Source of the DNA: Pseudonocardia autotrophica
GTDB lineage: Bacteria > Actinomycetota > Actinomycetes > Mycobacteriales > Pseudonocardiaceae
NCBI RefSeq assembly: GCF_000717175.1
Contig: NZ_JNYD01000027.1
Coordinates: 11,298-75,297, forward strand
Length of the DNA stretch: 64,000 nt
Direction of reading: 5' to 3'
Shown: positions 32,695 through 41,548 of the stretch, piece by piece
Position numbering within the stretch: the first letter of the stretch is position 1
How the letters are laid out: each line of letters opens with the position of its first letter
Notes under the pieces: generated by a model
Seen by the model: only the letters and a program-made list of their open reading frames with translations
Databases searched by the model: none
Told to the model about the DNA's origin: nothing
Program-made: the position numbers and the translations under genes

Positions 32695-32901
32695 CCGACC
32701 CCGCCATTTCCCGGTCGTCGCCCACCGTTCCCGCGCGGGCACGGAACGGCGCCCGTTCCGCTCCGAGAGCCGACCTGCACGTCCGGTGAGGATCTTCCCA
32801 CCCGTCGCGGTGATGCCGTCGCGTTCCGTTCGCCCGGTAGACTCCTCCGACCCGCACCGGTACCCCGACCCGGTGACGGGAGAGGAAGAGAGGCACGAGA
32901 C

Positions 32902-33093
32902 GTGAGCGAGAAGGTCACGAACGGTTACGGCACCTGTCCCGTCTGCGCACGACTGAAGCACGTCACCCCCGAGTCGACCCTGCGCCTGCACAACCGGTTC
33001 TCCGCGCGCGGCACGGTCGTCACCGCACAGCGCTGCGCCGGGTCCGGCGCGCCGTCCCTCGAGAGCACGGAGCCGCCCGCGGCCTCCGCCTGA
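32902..33093 (+). CDS. small Cys/His putative zinc-binding protein
   Basis: This 63-residue protein contains TCPVCARLKHVTPES (Cys12-x2-Cys15) followed by LHNRFSARGTVVTAQRCAGSG (His30 and Cys45). The arrangement CxxC, then H, then C suggests one bound zinc. Small proteins with an 'HNRF--RGTVV---RC-GSG' ending occur in actinobacteria and their phages (from memory); the function is unknown. The GTG at 32902 follows AGAGGAAGAGAGG. It lies between lsr2 and an acyl-CoA ligase. Confidence 0.65.
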   Translation: MSEKVTNGYGTCPVCARLKHVTPESTLRLHNRFSARGTVVTAQRCAGSGAPSLESTEPPAASA

Positions 33094-33249
33094 GCCGCCC
33101 GGGACCGCGCGGCAGCCTCTCCGGCACCTCCCCGCCGCCCGCGCCCCGCTCCCCGAGCGAGATGAGCCTCACCTCCGTCCGCCGCCGGCGATCGTCTGCC
33201 AGGATCGGGTCTTCCGACAGCAGGACGTCGATCGAGGAAGAGGACGGAC

Positions 33250-34788
33250 ATGTACCCGGGCACGCACGCCGCCACGACACCCGACAAGCCCGCGGTGGTG
33301 ATGGCCGGCAGCGGCGAGACGCTGACCTTCCGCCAGCTCGAGGAGGGTTCCGCCCGCCTGGCCCGGTACCTGCACGAGGCCGGGCTGCGCCGCGGCGACG
33401 TGATCGCCGTCGTCACCGAGAACACTCCGCGGGTCTTCGAGATCTACTGGGCCGCCCGCCGCTCCGGTCTCTACGTCACGATGGTCAACCACCATCTCTC
33501 GGCGCCCGAGGCGGCCTACATCGTCACGGACTGCGGCGCCAAGGCGCTGCTGGCGTCCGCGGGGGTGGCCGGGCTCGCCGCCGCCATCGGCGACCAGGTC
33601 TCCGTCGACGTCCGGCTGGCATTCGGCGGCCCGATCCCCGGCTCGGACGCCTACGCCGACTACGACGAGACCCTCGAGGGCGTCTCGGCCGAGCCCCTGC
33701 CCGAGCAGCCCCGCGGCGCGGACATGCTCTACTCCTCCGGTACCACCGGCCGCCCCAAGGGCATCAAGCCGACGCTGCCGGACTCCTCGGTCGACGAGCC
33801 GGGCGACACCTACATCGACCTGTTCGGGCCGATGTACGGCTTCGACACCGAGACCGTCTACCTCTCCCCCGCGCCGCTGTACCACGCCGCGCCGCTGCGC
33901 TTCTGCGCCACGGTCCAGGCGATCGGCGGCACCGCCGTCGTGATGGAGCGATTCGACCCGGAGGCCGCGCTGGCCGCGATCGAGCGCTTCTCGGTCACGC
34001 ACAGCCAGTGGGTGCCGACGATGTTCGTCCGCATGCTCAAGCTGCCCGAGGAGACCCGACGCAGGTACGACCACGCGTCGCTGCGGGTCGCGATCCACGC
34101 CGCCGCACCCTGCCCGCCCGAGGTCAAGCAGGCGATGATCGACTGGTGGGGCCCGGTGCTCCACGAGTACTACGCCGCCACCGAGGCCAACGGGATCACG
34201 TTCGTGAGCTCGCCGGAGTGGCTGGAGCGGCCGGGCACCGTCGGCCGGGCCGGGCTCGGCACCGTGCGGATCTGCGACGACGAGGGCAAGCTCCTCGCGC
34301 CGTACGAGGTCGGCACCATCTACTTCGAGCGGGACGAGCGGCCGTTCGAGTACCACAACGACCCGGAGAAGACGGCCGGCGCGACCCACCCGGACCACCC
34401 GACCTGGACGACCACGGGCGACCTGGGCTACCTCGACGAGGACGGCTACCTCTTCCTCACCGACCGCAAGGCGTTCATGATCATCTCGGGTGGTGTGAAC
34501 ATCTACCCGCGCGAGGTCGAGGACGTGCTGGTCACGCACCCCGCGGTGCTCGACGTCGCGGTGATCGGCGTGCCGGACCCGGAGATGGGCGAGTCGGTCA
34601 AGGCGATCGTGCAGCCCGCGCCGGGGGTCGACGCCGGGCCGGAGCTGGAGCGCGAGCTGATCGCCTTCGTCCGCGAGCGGATCGCGCACTACAAGGCGCC
34701 GCGCAGCGTCGACTTCACCGACTTCCTGCCCCGCACCCCCACCGGCAAGCTGGTCAAGCAGGAGCTGCGGGACCGCTACCCGCACTGA
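33250..34788 (+). CDS. acyl-CoA synthetase (FadD4-like)
   Basis: This 512-residue acid:CoA ligase contains [20 protein letters not shown] (P-loop; the lysine-rich 'GIKP' variant is typical of one FadD branch), [33 protein letters not shown] (A5), [38 protein letters not shown] and [14 protein letters not shown]. It could activate a fatty acid or a steroid-derived acid. It precedes a second ligase (34904) on the same strand with a 115-bp gap containing a palindrome. Confidence 0.9.
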   Translation: MYPGTHAATTPDKPAVVMAGSGETLTFRQLEEGSARLARYLHEAGLRRGDVIAVVTENTPRVFEIYWAARRSGLYVTMVNHHLSAPEAAYIVTDCGAKALLASAGVAGLAAAIGDQVSVDVRLAFGGPIPGSDAYADYDETLEGVSAEPLPEQPRGADMLYSSGTTGRPKGIKPTLPDSSVDEPGDTYIDLFGPMYGFDTETVYLSPAPLYHAAPLRFCATVQAIGGTAVVMERFDPEAALAAIERFSVTHSQWVPTMFVRMLKLPEETRRRYDHASLRVAIHAAAPCPPEVKQAMIDWWGPVLHEYYAATEANGITFVSSPEWLERPGTVGRAGLGTVRICDDEGKLLAPYEVGTIYFERDERPFEYHNDPEKTAGATHPDHPTWTTTGDLGYLDEDGYLFLTDRKAFMIISGGVNIYPREVEDVLVTHPAVLDVAVIGVPDPEMGESVKAIVQPAPGVDAGPELERELIAFVRERIAHYKAPRSVDFTDFLPRTPTGKLVKQELRDRYPH

Positions 34789-34903
34789 TCGCACAGGTCG
34801 GCGGCGCCCGGCTCCCGCGGCCTCGAGCCGTTGACCTGTTCGGTCCCGCTCCGGCCCGAACGGACCTTGCCGAACGTTCGCTCAATTGGGCAGGCTGTGC
34901 GGC

Positions 34904-36481
34904 ATGACGACGCAGTCAGGCGCCATCGTCGGCCGTGGCATGAGCTTCAGCGACATCGTCGCGCGCTGGGCGCGCGTGACCCCCGAGACCGTGCTGTTCG
35001 TCGACGCCGGGGCCGGCGTCCGACGGACCTACGCCCAGTCGGACGACCGGATCACCCGGCTCGCGAACGCCCTCGCCGCCGGCGGGGTCACCCCCGGCGA
35101 CCGGGTCGCGGTGCTGGGCCTGAACAGCGCCGACCTGCTCGAGGCCTACATCGCGCCGCTCCGCGCGGGCGCGATCTGCGTGCCGATCAACTTCCGGCTC
35201 GTCGCGGACGAGGTGGCGTACGCGCTCACGGACTCCGGTGCCGTCTCGGTGATCGTCGACGCGGGCCTGGCGCCCACGCTGGACAAGGCGCTGGAGAAGG
35301 CACCGGGCGTCCGCCAGGTGATCACGATCGGCGGGGACCTGGAGGACGTGCTCGCCGCGGCGTCGCCGGACTACGTCGAGCTGCCGAACTCGGACGACGA
35401 CACCGCCTTCATCATGTACACGTCCGGCACCACCGGGCGGCCCAAGGGCGCGATGCTCAGCCACCGCAACCTGTACCTGCACTCGTTCTCCAACATCGCC
35501 CACCTCGGCGGCACCGGCCGGCACGGGGTGTCGATGTCCGCGGCGCCCCTGTTCCACATCGCCGGGGTCGCGGGCTCGCACATCGCGATCACCGCGGGCG
35601 GCACGGTCGTGATCCCGAAGTCGGGCAACTTCGACCCGGTCGAGACGCTGGACATCCTGGAGCGGGAGCAGGTCACCTCCTGCTTCTGCGTGCCGGCCCA
35701 GTGGGCGGCGATCTGCGCGGTGCCGGGCATCGCCGACCGCGACCTCTCGGCGCTGACCCGGATCTCCTGGGGCGCGGCGCCCGCGTCCACCACCCTGCTC
35801 CAGACGATGATCGACACCTTCCCCCAGGCCGAGGTCACCACGTCCTTCGGGCAGACCGAGTGCAGCCCGGTCACCACGCTGCTGCGCGGCGCGGACTCCA
35901 TCCGCAAGATCGGCTCGGTCGGGACGCCGATGGCGAACGTCGAGGTCCGGGTCGTGGACGACGAGATGAACGACGTCGCGCCCGGCGAGATCGGCGAGAT
36001 CGTCTACCGCGGCCCGCTGGTGATGAGCGGGTACTGGAACAAGCCCCAGGAGACCGCCGAGGCCTTCCGCGGCGGCTGGTTCCACTCCGGGGACCTCGTG
36101 CGCCAGGACGAGGACGGTTACTACTACGTGGTCGACCGCAAGAAGGACATGATCATCTCCGGCGGCGAGAACATCTACTGCGCCGAGGTGGAGAACGTGC
36201 TGGCCGGCCACCCGGGCATCGGGGACGTCGCGCTGATCGGGGTGCCGGACCCGAAGTGGGGCGAGACGCCGCTGGCCGTCGTCGTGCCCGCGGACCCGGC
36301 CGACCCGCCGACCGTCGAGTCCATCGAGGCCTACTGCAAGGAGCACCTCGCCGGGTACAAGCGGCCGCGCCGGGTCGCGATCGTCGAGGCCCTGCCCCGC
36401 AACCCCTCGGGCAAGGTCCTCAAGACCGCGCTGCGCGAGCAGAACCAGGCGGGCTCGCTGGTCTCCCAGCCCGCGGTGTGA
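34904..36481 (+). CDS. long-chain acyl-CoA synthetase (FadD5-like)
   Basis: This 525-residue acid:CoA ligase has [55 protein letters not shown] (A5), WFHSGDLVRQDEDGYYYVVD, KKDMIISGGENIYCAEVEN and PRNPSGKVLKTALR. All catalytic motifs are intact. MTTQSG at 34904 is the likely start; the TTG at 34886 lacks support. The upstream gap contains CGAACGTTCG (34872-34881), a palindrome of the kind TetR repressors bind (inference). It ends at a GTGAGTGGC hairpin. Confidence 0.9.
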   Translation: MTTQSGAIVGRGMSFSDIVARWARVTPETVLFVDAGAGVRRTYAQSDDRITRLANALAAGGVTPGDRVAVLGLNSADLLEAYIAPLRAGAICVPINFRLVADEVAYALTDSGAVSVIVDAGLAPTLDKALEKAPGVRQVITIGGDLEDVLAAASPDYVELPNSDDDTAFIMYTSGTTGRPKGAMLSHRNLYLHSFSNIAHLGGTGRHGVSMSAAPLFHIAGVAGSHIAITAGGTVVIPKSGNFDPVETLDILEREQVTSCFCVPAQWAAICAVPGIADRDLSALTRISWGAAPASTTLLQTMIDTFPQAEVTTSFGQTECSPVTTLLRGADSIRKIGSVGTPMANVEVRVVDDEMNDVAPGEIGEIVYRGPLVMSGYWNKPQETAEAFRGGWFHSGDLVRQDEDGYYYVVDRKKDMIISGGENIYCAEVENVLAGHPGIGDVALIGVPDPKWGETPLAVVVPADPADPPTVESIEAYCKEHLAGYKRPRRVAIVEALPRNPSGKVLKTALREQNQAGSLVSQPAV

Positions 36482-36486
36482 GGCGC

Positions 36487-36511
36487 GTGAGTGGCGACGC
36501 TCGCCGCTCAC
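36487..36511 (+). terminator. hairpin terminator (GTGAGTGGC family)
   Basis: GTGAGTGGCGA (36487-36497) pairs with TCGCCGCTCAC (36501-36511) with one G-U pair and a 3-base loop, 6 bp after the ligase stop and 16 bp before the decarboxylase start. Confidence 0.8.
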
Positions 36512-36527
36512 GACCTAGGTTGCCGGG

Positions 36528-37946
36528 GTGCCCGATCTCGATCCGGAGGAGTTCCGCAGGCTCGGCCACGCGCTGGTCGACTGGGTGGCCGCGCACCGCG
36601 CCGGGCTGGCGGAGCTGCCGGTCCGGCCGGCGGTGCGGCCCGGGGAGATCCGCGCCGCGCTGCCCGCGGACCTGCCCGACAAGCCCGCCGACGACCTCGG
36701 CGTGGCGCTGACCGACCTGCTCGACGACGTCGTGGTCCCCGGGTCGCTGCACTGGCAGCACCCCGGGTTCTACGGCTACTTCCCCGCGCAGGCCTCGCTG
36801 CTGTCGCTGCTCGGTGACCTCGCCTCCGGCGGGCTCGGCGCGCAGGGGATGCTCTGGTCCACCTCGCCCGCCGGGACCGAGGTGGAGCAGGTGCTCGTCG
36901 ACGGGTTCGCCCGGGCGCTCGGCCTCGGCGAGACGTTCACCTTCGCCGGCGGCGGGGGCGGGTCGTTGCAGGACTCGGCGTCGTCGGCGGCCCTGGTGGC
37001 GCTGCTCGCCGCGCTGCACCGGGCGTCGCCGGAGTGGCGGGAGACCGGCGTCGACGGCACCGAACGCGTCTACGTCACCGCGGAGACGCACTCGTCGCTG
37101 GCCAAAGCGGTGCGGGTGGCCGGGCTGGGGTCCCGGGCGTTGCGCACCGTGCCCTTCTCCCCCGGCACGCTCGCGATGTCCGCCGAGGCGCTGGGCGGGA
37201 TGCTCGCCGAGGACCGGGCGGCGGGGCTGCGGCCGGTGCTGGTGTGCCCGACCGTCGGCACCACCGGCACCGGGGCGATCGACCCCGTGCGCGAGGTCTG
37301 CGAGGTCGCGGGCGGCGCGTGGGTGCACGTCGACGCGGCCTGGGCGGGCGTGGCCGCGCTCTGCCCGGAGTTCCGGCACGTGCTCGACGGCGCGGAGCTG
37401 GCCGACTCGGTCTGCACGGACGCGCACAAGTGGCTGGCCACGGCGTTCGACGCGTCGTTCCTGTGGGTCCGCGACGGCACCGCCCTGCCGGCGGCGCTGT
37501 CGATCACGCCGGAGTACCTGCGCAACGCCGCGACCGACTCCGGCGAGGTCGTCGACTACCGGGACTGGCAGGTGCCGCTCGGCCGCCGCTTCCGCGCGCT
37601 CAAGCTCTGGGCGGTGGTGCAGGGCGCGGGGCTCGAGGGGCTGCGGGAGGGGATCCGCGGGCACGTGGCGCTGGCGCAGGACCTGGCCGCGCGGGTCGAG
37701 GCGGACCCGCGGTTCTCCCTGGCCGCGCCGCCCTCGCTCGCCCTGGTCTGCCTGCACGTCCTCGGCCCCGACGGCGAGCCCGACGACGCCGCCGGCCGCG
37801 CCCTGCTCGAGCGCGTCAACGCCAGCGGGCGCGCCTTCCTCACCCACACCACGATCGACGGGCGCTACGCGATCCGCGTGGCGATCGGCGGCCTGGGCAC
37901 GGGCCCGGAGCACCTCGACGTGCTGTGGGCCGAGCTGACCCGCTGA
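36528..37946 (+). CDS. pyridoxal-dependent (aromatic amino acid) decarboxylase
   Basis: This 472-residue group II PLP decarboxylase has HWQHPGFYGYFPAQAS and GMLWSTSPAGTEVEQVLVDG (substrate region), GSLQDSASSAALVALLAA, THSSLAKAVRVAGLG, LVCPTVGTTGTGAIDPV, WVHVDAAWAGVA (PLP aspartate) and TDAHKWLATAFDASF with the Schiff-base Lys301. It resembles aromatic-L-amino-acid/tryptophan or phenylacetaldehyde-type decarboxylases. It would turn an aromatic amino acid into its amine, or oxidatively into an aldehyde. The start is GTG; it stands alone between two hairpin-type boundaries. Confidence 0.9.
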   Translation: MPDLDPEEFRRLGHALVDWVAAHRAGLAELPVRPAVRPGEIRAALPADLPDKPADDLGVALTDLLDDVVVPGSLHWQHPGFYGYFPAQASLLSLLGDLASGGLGAQGMLWSTSPAGTEVEQVLVDGFARALGLGETFTFAGGGGGSLQDSASSAALVALLAALHRASPEWRETGVDGTERVYVTAETHSSLAKAVRVAGLGSRALRTVPFSPGTLAMSAEALGGMLAEDRAAGLRPVLVCPTVGTTGTGAIDPVREVCEVAGGAWVHVDAAWAGVAALCPEFRHVLDGAELADSVCTDAHKWLATAFDASFLWVRDGTALPAALSITPEYLRNAATDSGEVVDYRDWQVPLGRRFRALKLWAVVQGAGLEGLREGIRGHVALAQDLAARVEADPRFSLAAPPSLALVCLHVLGPDGEPDDAAGRALLERVNASGRAFLTHTTIDGRYAIRVAIGGLGTGPEHLDVLWAELTR

Positions 37947-37952
37947 TCCGGG

Positions 37953-39002
37953 TCAGGAGATCGTCTCCGGCGACGTCGCGAAGTGGGCGGCGGTGCCGGC
38001 GAGCGCGTGCAGGTAGCGGTCCAGCACCGTCCGGTTCACGTTCTCCAGCCGGTCGCAGGCCTGGTGGTAGCAGGGGTCGTAGACCTCGTCGGCCTGCCCG
38101 CCGTCGGTCCGGGCCTGCTCCTCGCTCTTCCTCCGGCGGTCGCCGTTCTCCGCTCCCGCCGAGGGGATGCCGGCGGCGACGAAGGGGGTCTCGTCGTCGC
38201 CGACGAACTTGATGCGTTCGACGTCCACCCCCGTGCTGCCCAGCTGGGCGGCGAGCACGTCGGCCACGGCCGCCGAGCCCGGGGGGCCGGCCTCCGAGAC
38301 CTCGTCCCCCGTCCCGCCCTGCACGAAGTAGCCACCGTTCGGCGAGGCGATCATGTCCACGTTGAGGTACAGCATGATCTTCCCGCGCTCCTCGTCGGAC
38401 AGGCTCGTCACGTAGCCCGTCGACCCCTGCGCCCCGGTCTCCTCCGAGCCCCAGAACCCGAACCGGACGACGTTGCGCACCGCCGGCGACGAGCCGAGCC
38501 GGGTCGCGATCTCCAGCAGCGCCGCCACCCCGGACCCGTCGTCGACGATGCCCGGCCCCTCCTTCACCGAGTCGAGGTGCGCGCCGATCATCACGACGTG
38601 GGCGGGATCGCCCGTACGCGTCTGCGCGACGACGTTCTGCGCCGTGGTCCGGCCGTCCTCGCCGCCGCGCCGCCGCGACAACGGGTAGTCCGGCGTCGCG
38701 ACGTCGTACCCGGCGTCGCGCAGGACGCCGGTGACGTAGTCGACGCTCGCCACGTACCCGGGGCCGGGCGAGGCACGGTTGCCCCCGTTCCGGTCGGCGA
38801 TCCCCTGGAGCTCCTGCAGGTGCACGACGGTTCCCGCGTCGGTCACCGCACCCTTGAGCTGCTGGGCCAGCTGCCCGTCGACGACCGGCACGGCCGGGCC
38901 CGGCGCCGGACCCGTGGCCGTGCACCCGGCCAGCACGGCGAGGACGACGACCGGCAGCACCCACCGCAGGCGCGTCCGGGTGCGGGGTCGGACCTGCGTC
39001 AT
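37953..39002 (-). CDS. M28-family aminopeptidase lipoprotein
   Basis: This 349-residue secreted lipoprotein has a lipobox at VLAGC (Cys27). The co-catalytic two-zinc set of M28 peptidases is visible: IGAHLDSVKEGPG (His), GIVDDGSGVAALLE (bridging Asp), GFWGSEETGAQGS (catalytic and binding Glu), YLNVDMIASPN (Asp) and DPCYHQACD (second His, between cysteines). This matches the Streptomyces griseus aminopeptidase subgroup, which removes hydrophobic N-terminal residues. It is convergent with the decarboxylase gene, 6 bp apart. Confidence 0.93.
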   Translation of the reverse strand: MTQVRPRTRTRLRWVLPVVVLAVLAGCTATGPAPGPAVPVVDGQLAQQLKGAVTDAGTVVHLQELQGIADRNGGNRASPGPGYVASVDYVTGVLRDAGYDVATPDYPLSRRRGGEDGRTTAQNVVAQTRTGDPAHVVMIGAHLDSVKEGPGIVDDGSGVAALLEIATRLGSSPAVRNVVRFGFWGSEETGAQGSTGYVTSLSDEERGKIMLYLNVDMIASPNGGYFVQGGTGDEVSEAGPPGSAAVADVLAAQLGSTGVDVERIKFVGDDETPFVAAGIPSAGAENGDRRRKSEEQARTDGGQADEVYDPCYHQACDRLENVNRTVLDRYLHALAGTAAHFATSPETIS

Positions 39003-39126
39003 GCGACCTCCTCGGCGAGGGCAGCGGCAGGCACGTCCCGGGACCGGAGCGGCCTGCGTACACGCATTCGGCGCCGGCCCCGGGATCGTTTCCCGCGATC
39101 CTGGGAGACCGCTGAGGACCGCAGGC

Positions 39127-39729
39127 CTAGTCCGGGATCTCCCGCTGGTCGGCCACGACCACCCCGAACAGGTCGGCGACCGCGGCGAGGCTCGCCGCCT
39201 GCAGCGCGGCGGCCGACACCTCCGGGCCCCCGCCGGTGCCCGGCAGCGCGCGGGTGGCGGTGGCGCCGCCGACCACGGTGGGCGCGTAGCCCAGGCTGAA
39301 GGCGCCGCGGGCGGTGGAGTTCACGCACATGTGCGTCATGAACCCGGCGAGCAGCAGCGGGCGGGCCGGGTGCTGCTTGAGCAGCGTGTCCAGCTCGGTG
39401 CCGGTGAAGGAGTTCGGGTAGTGCTTCACCACCGTCGCCTCGCCGGAGCGCGGCGCGACCCGGGCGACGATCGCGCCGATCTCCTCCCGCACGTCGTACG
39501 GCGTGCCGCGGCCGGCGTCGTGCTGGACGTGGACGATCGGGATGCCGGCGGCGCGGGCCCGGTCGAGCAGCTCCTCGGCCTGGTCGAGAGCCGCCTGCAC
39601 GCCCTCGAGCTCCATCAGGCCGCGCGTGTAGGTGTTCTGGCAGTCGATCAGGACGAGCGTGGACGCGGACAGCGCGGGCGGGTCGGCGGGGAGGCCGCTC
39701 ACCGCGCGCAGGGTCGTGAGGTCGGACAT
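39127..39729 (-). CDS. isochorismatase-family cysteine hydrolase
   Basis: This 200-residue Rossmann-like hydrolase has its catalytic triad visible: LVLIDCQNTYTRG (Asp29), ATVVKHYPNSFTGTEL (Lys) and AGFMTHMCVNSTARGAFS (Cys, after the cis-peptide turn). Members hydrolyse isochorismate, nicotinamide or other amides. The conserved Cys makes amidase-type activity more likely than isochorismatase. It is divergent from the siderophore ABC genes (136-bp gap), so a link to aryl-siderophore chemistry is tempting but unproven. Confidence 0.85.
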   Translation of the reverse strand: MSDLTTLRAVSGLPADPPALSASTLVLIDCQNTYTRGLMELEGVQAALDQAEELLDRARAAGIPIVHVQHDAGRGTPYDVREEIGAIVARVAPRSGEATVVKHYPNSFTGTELDTLLKQHPARPLLLAGFMTHMCVNSTARGAFSLGYAPTVVGGATATRALPGTGGGPEVSAAALQAASLAAVADLFGVVVADQREIPD

Positions 39730-39846
39730 GATCTCCTCGCACGTCGACGGGCAGGAGCACCGACGCTACCCACGGCGGACGGGGCCGGAGAAGACCCGAA
39801 CGGACAGTGCGTTGACGACCACCGGCACCCCGAGAGCGTCGGTGGG

Positions 39847-39865
39847 TGAGGTTAGCCTTCCCCAC
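39847..39865 (+). promoter_or_regulatory. DtxR/IdeR-type iron box
   Basis: TGAGGTTAGCCTTCCCCAC matches the 19-bp consensus TTAGGTTAGSCTAACCTAA at about 13-14 positions, with a perfect left half (AGGTTAGCCT). It directly abuts the ATG of the ABC gene, so repressor binding would block transcription start and the initiation region. Confidence 0.7.
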
Positions 39866-41548
39866 ATGACGGGGGAGATCACCGGGCGGTCCGTCCGATG
39901 GGGAGCGATCCGGGCCGAACGGTGGCACGTGCTCGCGGCGGTGCTGCTGCTCTGCGGGCACCAGGCCGGCGAGGCGCTGGTCCCGGTCCTGGTCGGTGTC
40001 GTGATCGACCAGGGCGTCGCCGGCGGGGACCTGCGGGCGATGCTGTTGTGGCTGCTCGTGCTGGGCCTCGACTTCCTCTTCCTGTCGAACTGCTACCGCT
40101 TCGGCGCGCGCCGGGCCAGGCACGCCGAGCGGCACACCGACCGCCGGTTGCGGCTGCGGATCGCCGACCGGGTGCTGGACCCGCGCGGCGGCGCCGAGTC
40201 CGGGCGGCTCCCGGGTGCGCTGGCGAGCGTGGCCACCTCGGACACCCAGCGGGTCGCCGGGCTCGGGTTCGGGCTGCCGCTGCTCCTGGCGCAGGGCACC
40301 GCGCTCGTGGTCGCCGCCGTCGCGCTGCTGCGGATCTCGCTCCCGCTCGGGCTGCTGATCCTGCTCGGCACGCCGCCGCTGCTCCTGCTGCTGCACCTGC
40401 TGGGCCGCCCCCTGGAGAAGCGGAGCGGGCCCGAGCAGGAGCGGGCCGCCCAGGCGTCGGGCGTCGCCGCGGACCTCGTGGCGGGCATCCGCGTGCTGAA
40501 GGGCATCGGCGCGGGGCCGGCCGCGGTGCACCGCTACACCGGCACCAGCCGCGCGGCCCTGCGCGCGACCCTGCGGGCCACCGGTTCGCAGGCGTGGTTC
40601 CAGGGCGCGGTCCTGCTGCTCAACGGCCTGTTCCTCGCCCTGGTCGCGCTCGTCGGCGGACGTCTCGCGCTGGCCGGCGAGCTCAGCGTCGGCGGGCTGG
40701 TCGCCGCCGTCGGGCTCGCGCAGTTCCTCGTCGGGCCGCTGGAGACGATCGGCTTCGTCAACGCCCGGCTCGCGCAGGCGCGCGCCTCGTCGGAGCGGAT
40801 CGCCGAGGTGCTGTCGGCGCCGCCGGCCGTCGCGCCCGGCGACCGCCCCGTCCCCGAGGACTCCCCCGGCGCGCTCACCGTGCGCGGCCTGCGCGCGGGG
40901 CCGCTGACCGGGCTGGACCTCGACGTCCCGGCCGGAGAGCTGGTCGGGGTCGTCGCCGATCCGGCGGCCGCCACCGCGCTCCTGGCCGCGCTGGCCCGCG
41001 AGACCGATCCCGAGGAGGGCAGCGTGGAGCTCGACCGGGTCCCGCTCGGTGCGTACCCGCCGGAGCAGGCCCGCGCGGTGGTGCTGGTCGCGGCGCACGA
41101 GGCGGCGCTGTTCGCCGGGACCGTCGCCGACAACGTCCGGGCCGGCGGGCCGGGCGACCCGGCCGCCGCGCTGGCCGCCGCGGGTGCCGACCAGGTCGTC
41201 GAGAGCCTGCCCGAGGGCGCGGACACCGCGGTCACCGAGCAGGGCCGGTCGTTGTCCGGCGGGCAGCGGCAGCGGGTCGCGCTGGCCCGGGCGCTGGTCG
41301 CCGACGCCCCGGTGCTGGTGCTGCACGACCCGACCACTGCGGTCGACACGGTCACCGAGGCGCGGATCGCCGAGGGGCTGCGGCTGCTGCGCGCGGGCCG
41401 GACCACCCTGCTGCTCACCACGAGCCCGACGCTGCTCGCGGTGGCCGATCGCGTCGTCGTCGTCGACGAGGGACGGGTGCGGGCCGAGGGCACGCACGCC
41501 GACCTGCTCGCCGGCGACCCCGCCTACCGCGGCCTGGTGCTCGCGTGA
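39866..41548 (+). CDS. ABC half-transporter (siderophore), degenerate Walker A
   Basis: This 560-residue type IV ABC half-transporter has a six-helix membrane domain (1-330) and a nucleotide-binding domain. The signature LSGGQRQR is intact (463-467), but the Walker A position reads GVVADPAAAT (361-370), lacking the GxGK(S/T) lysine. The catalytic glutamate after Walker B is proline (LVLHDP, Asp488). It cannot hydrolyse ATP alone and must pair with the next gene, whose start overlaps its stop (GTGA). Such pairs (IrtAB, YbtPQ) import or export siderophores. The iron box abuts its start. Confidence 0.88.
   Translation: MTGEITGRSVRWGAIRAERWHVLAAVLLLCGHQAGEALVPVLVGVVIDQGVAGGDLRAMLLWLLVLGLDFLFLSNCYRFGARRARHAERHTDRRLRLRIADRVLDPRGGAESGRLPGALASVATSDTQRVAGLGFGLPLLLAQGTALVVAAVALLRISLPLGLLILLGTPPLLLLLHLLGRPLEKRSGPEQERAAQASGVAADLVAGIRVLKGIGAGPAAVHRYTGTSRAALRATLRATGSQAWFQGAVLLLNGLFLALVALVGGRLALAGELSVGGLVAAVGLAQFLVGPLETIGFVNARLAQARASSERIAEVLSAPPAVAPGDRPVPEDSPGALTVRGLRAGPLTGLDLDVPAGELVGVVADPAAATALLAALARETDPEEGSVELDRVPLGAYPPEQARAVVLVAAHEAALFAGTVADNVRAGGPGDPAAALAAAGADQVVESLPEGADTAVTEQGRSLSGGQRQRVALARALVADAPVLVLHDPTTAVDTVTEARIAEGLRLLRAGRTTLLLTTSPTLLAVADRVVVVDEGRVRAEGTHADLLAGDPAYRGLVLA

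Noticed and set aside
34870..34882. CGAACGTTCG palindrome upstream of the FadD5-like gene as the same operator as that before thiolase
   Set aside because: The arms are similar (GAAC/GTTC) but the spacing differs (0 versus 4 bases), so a common repressor is not supported.
39127..39729. Isochorismatase (EntB-like) for catecholate siderophore synthesis
   Set aside because: It has the Cys of amidase-type members, lacks an aryl carrier domain, is divergently transcribed, and there is no entC/entA/entE; the iron link is only proximity.
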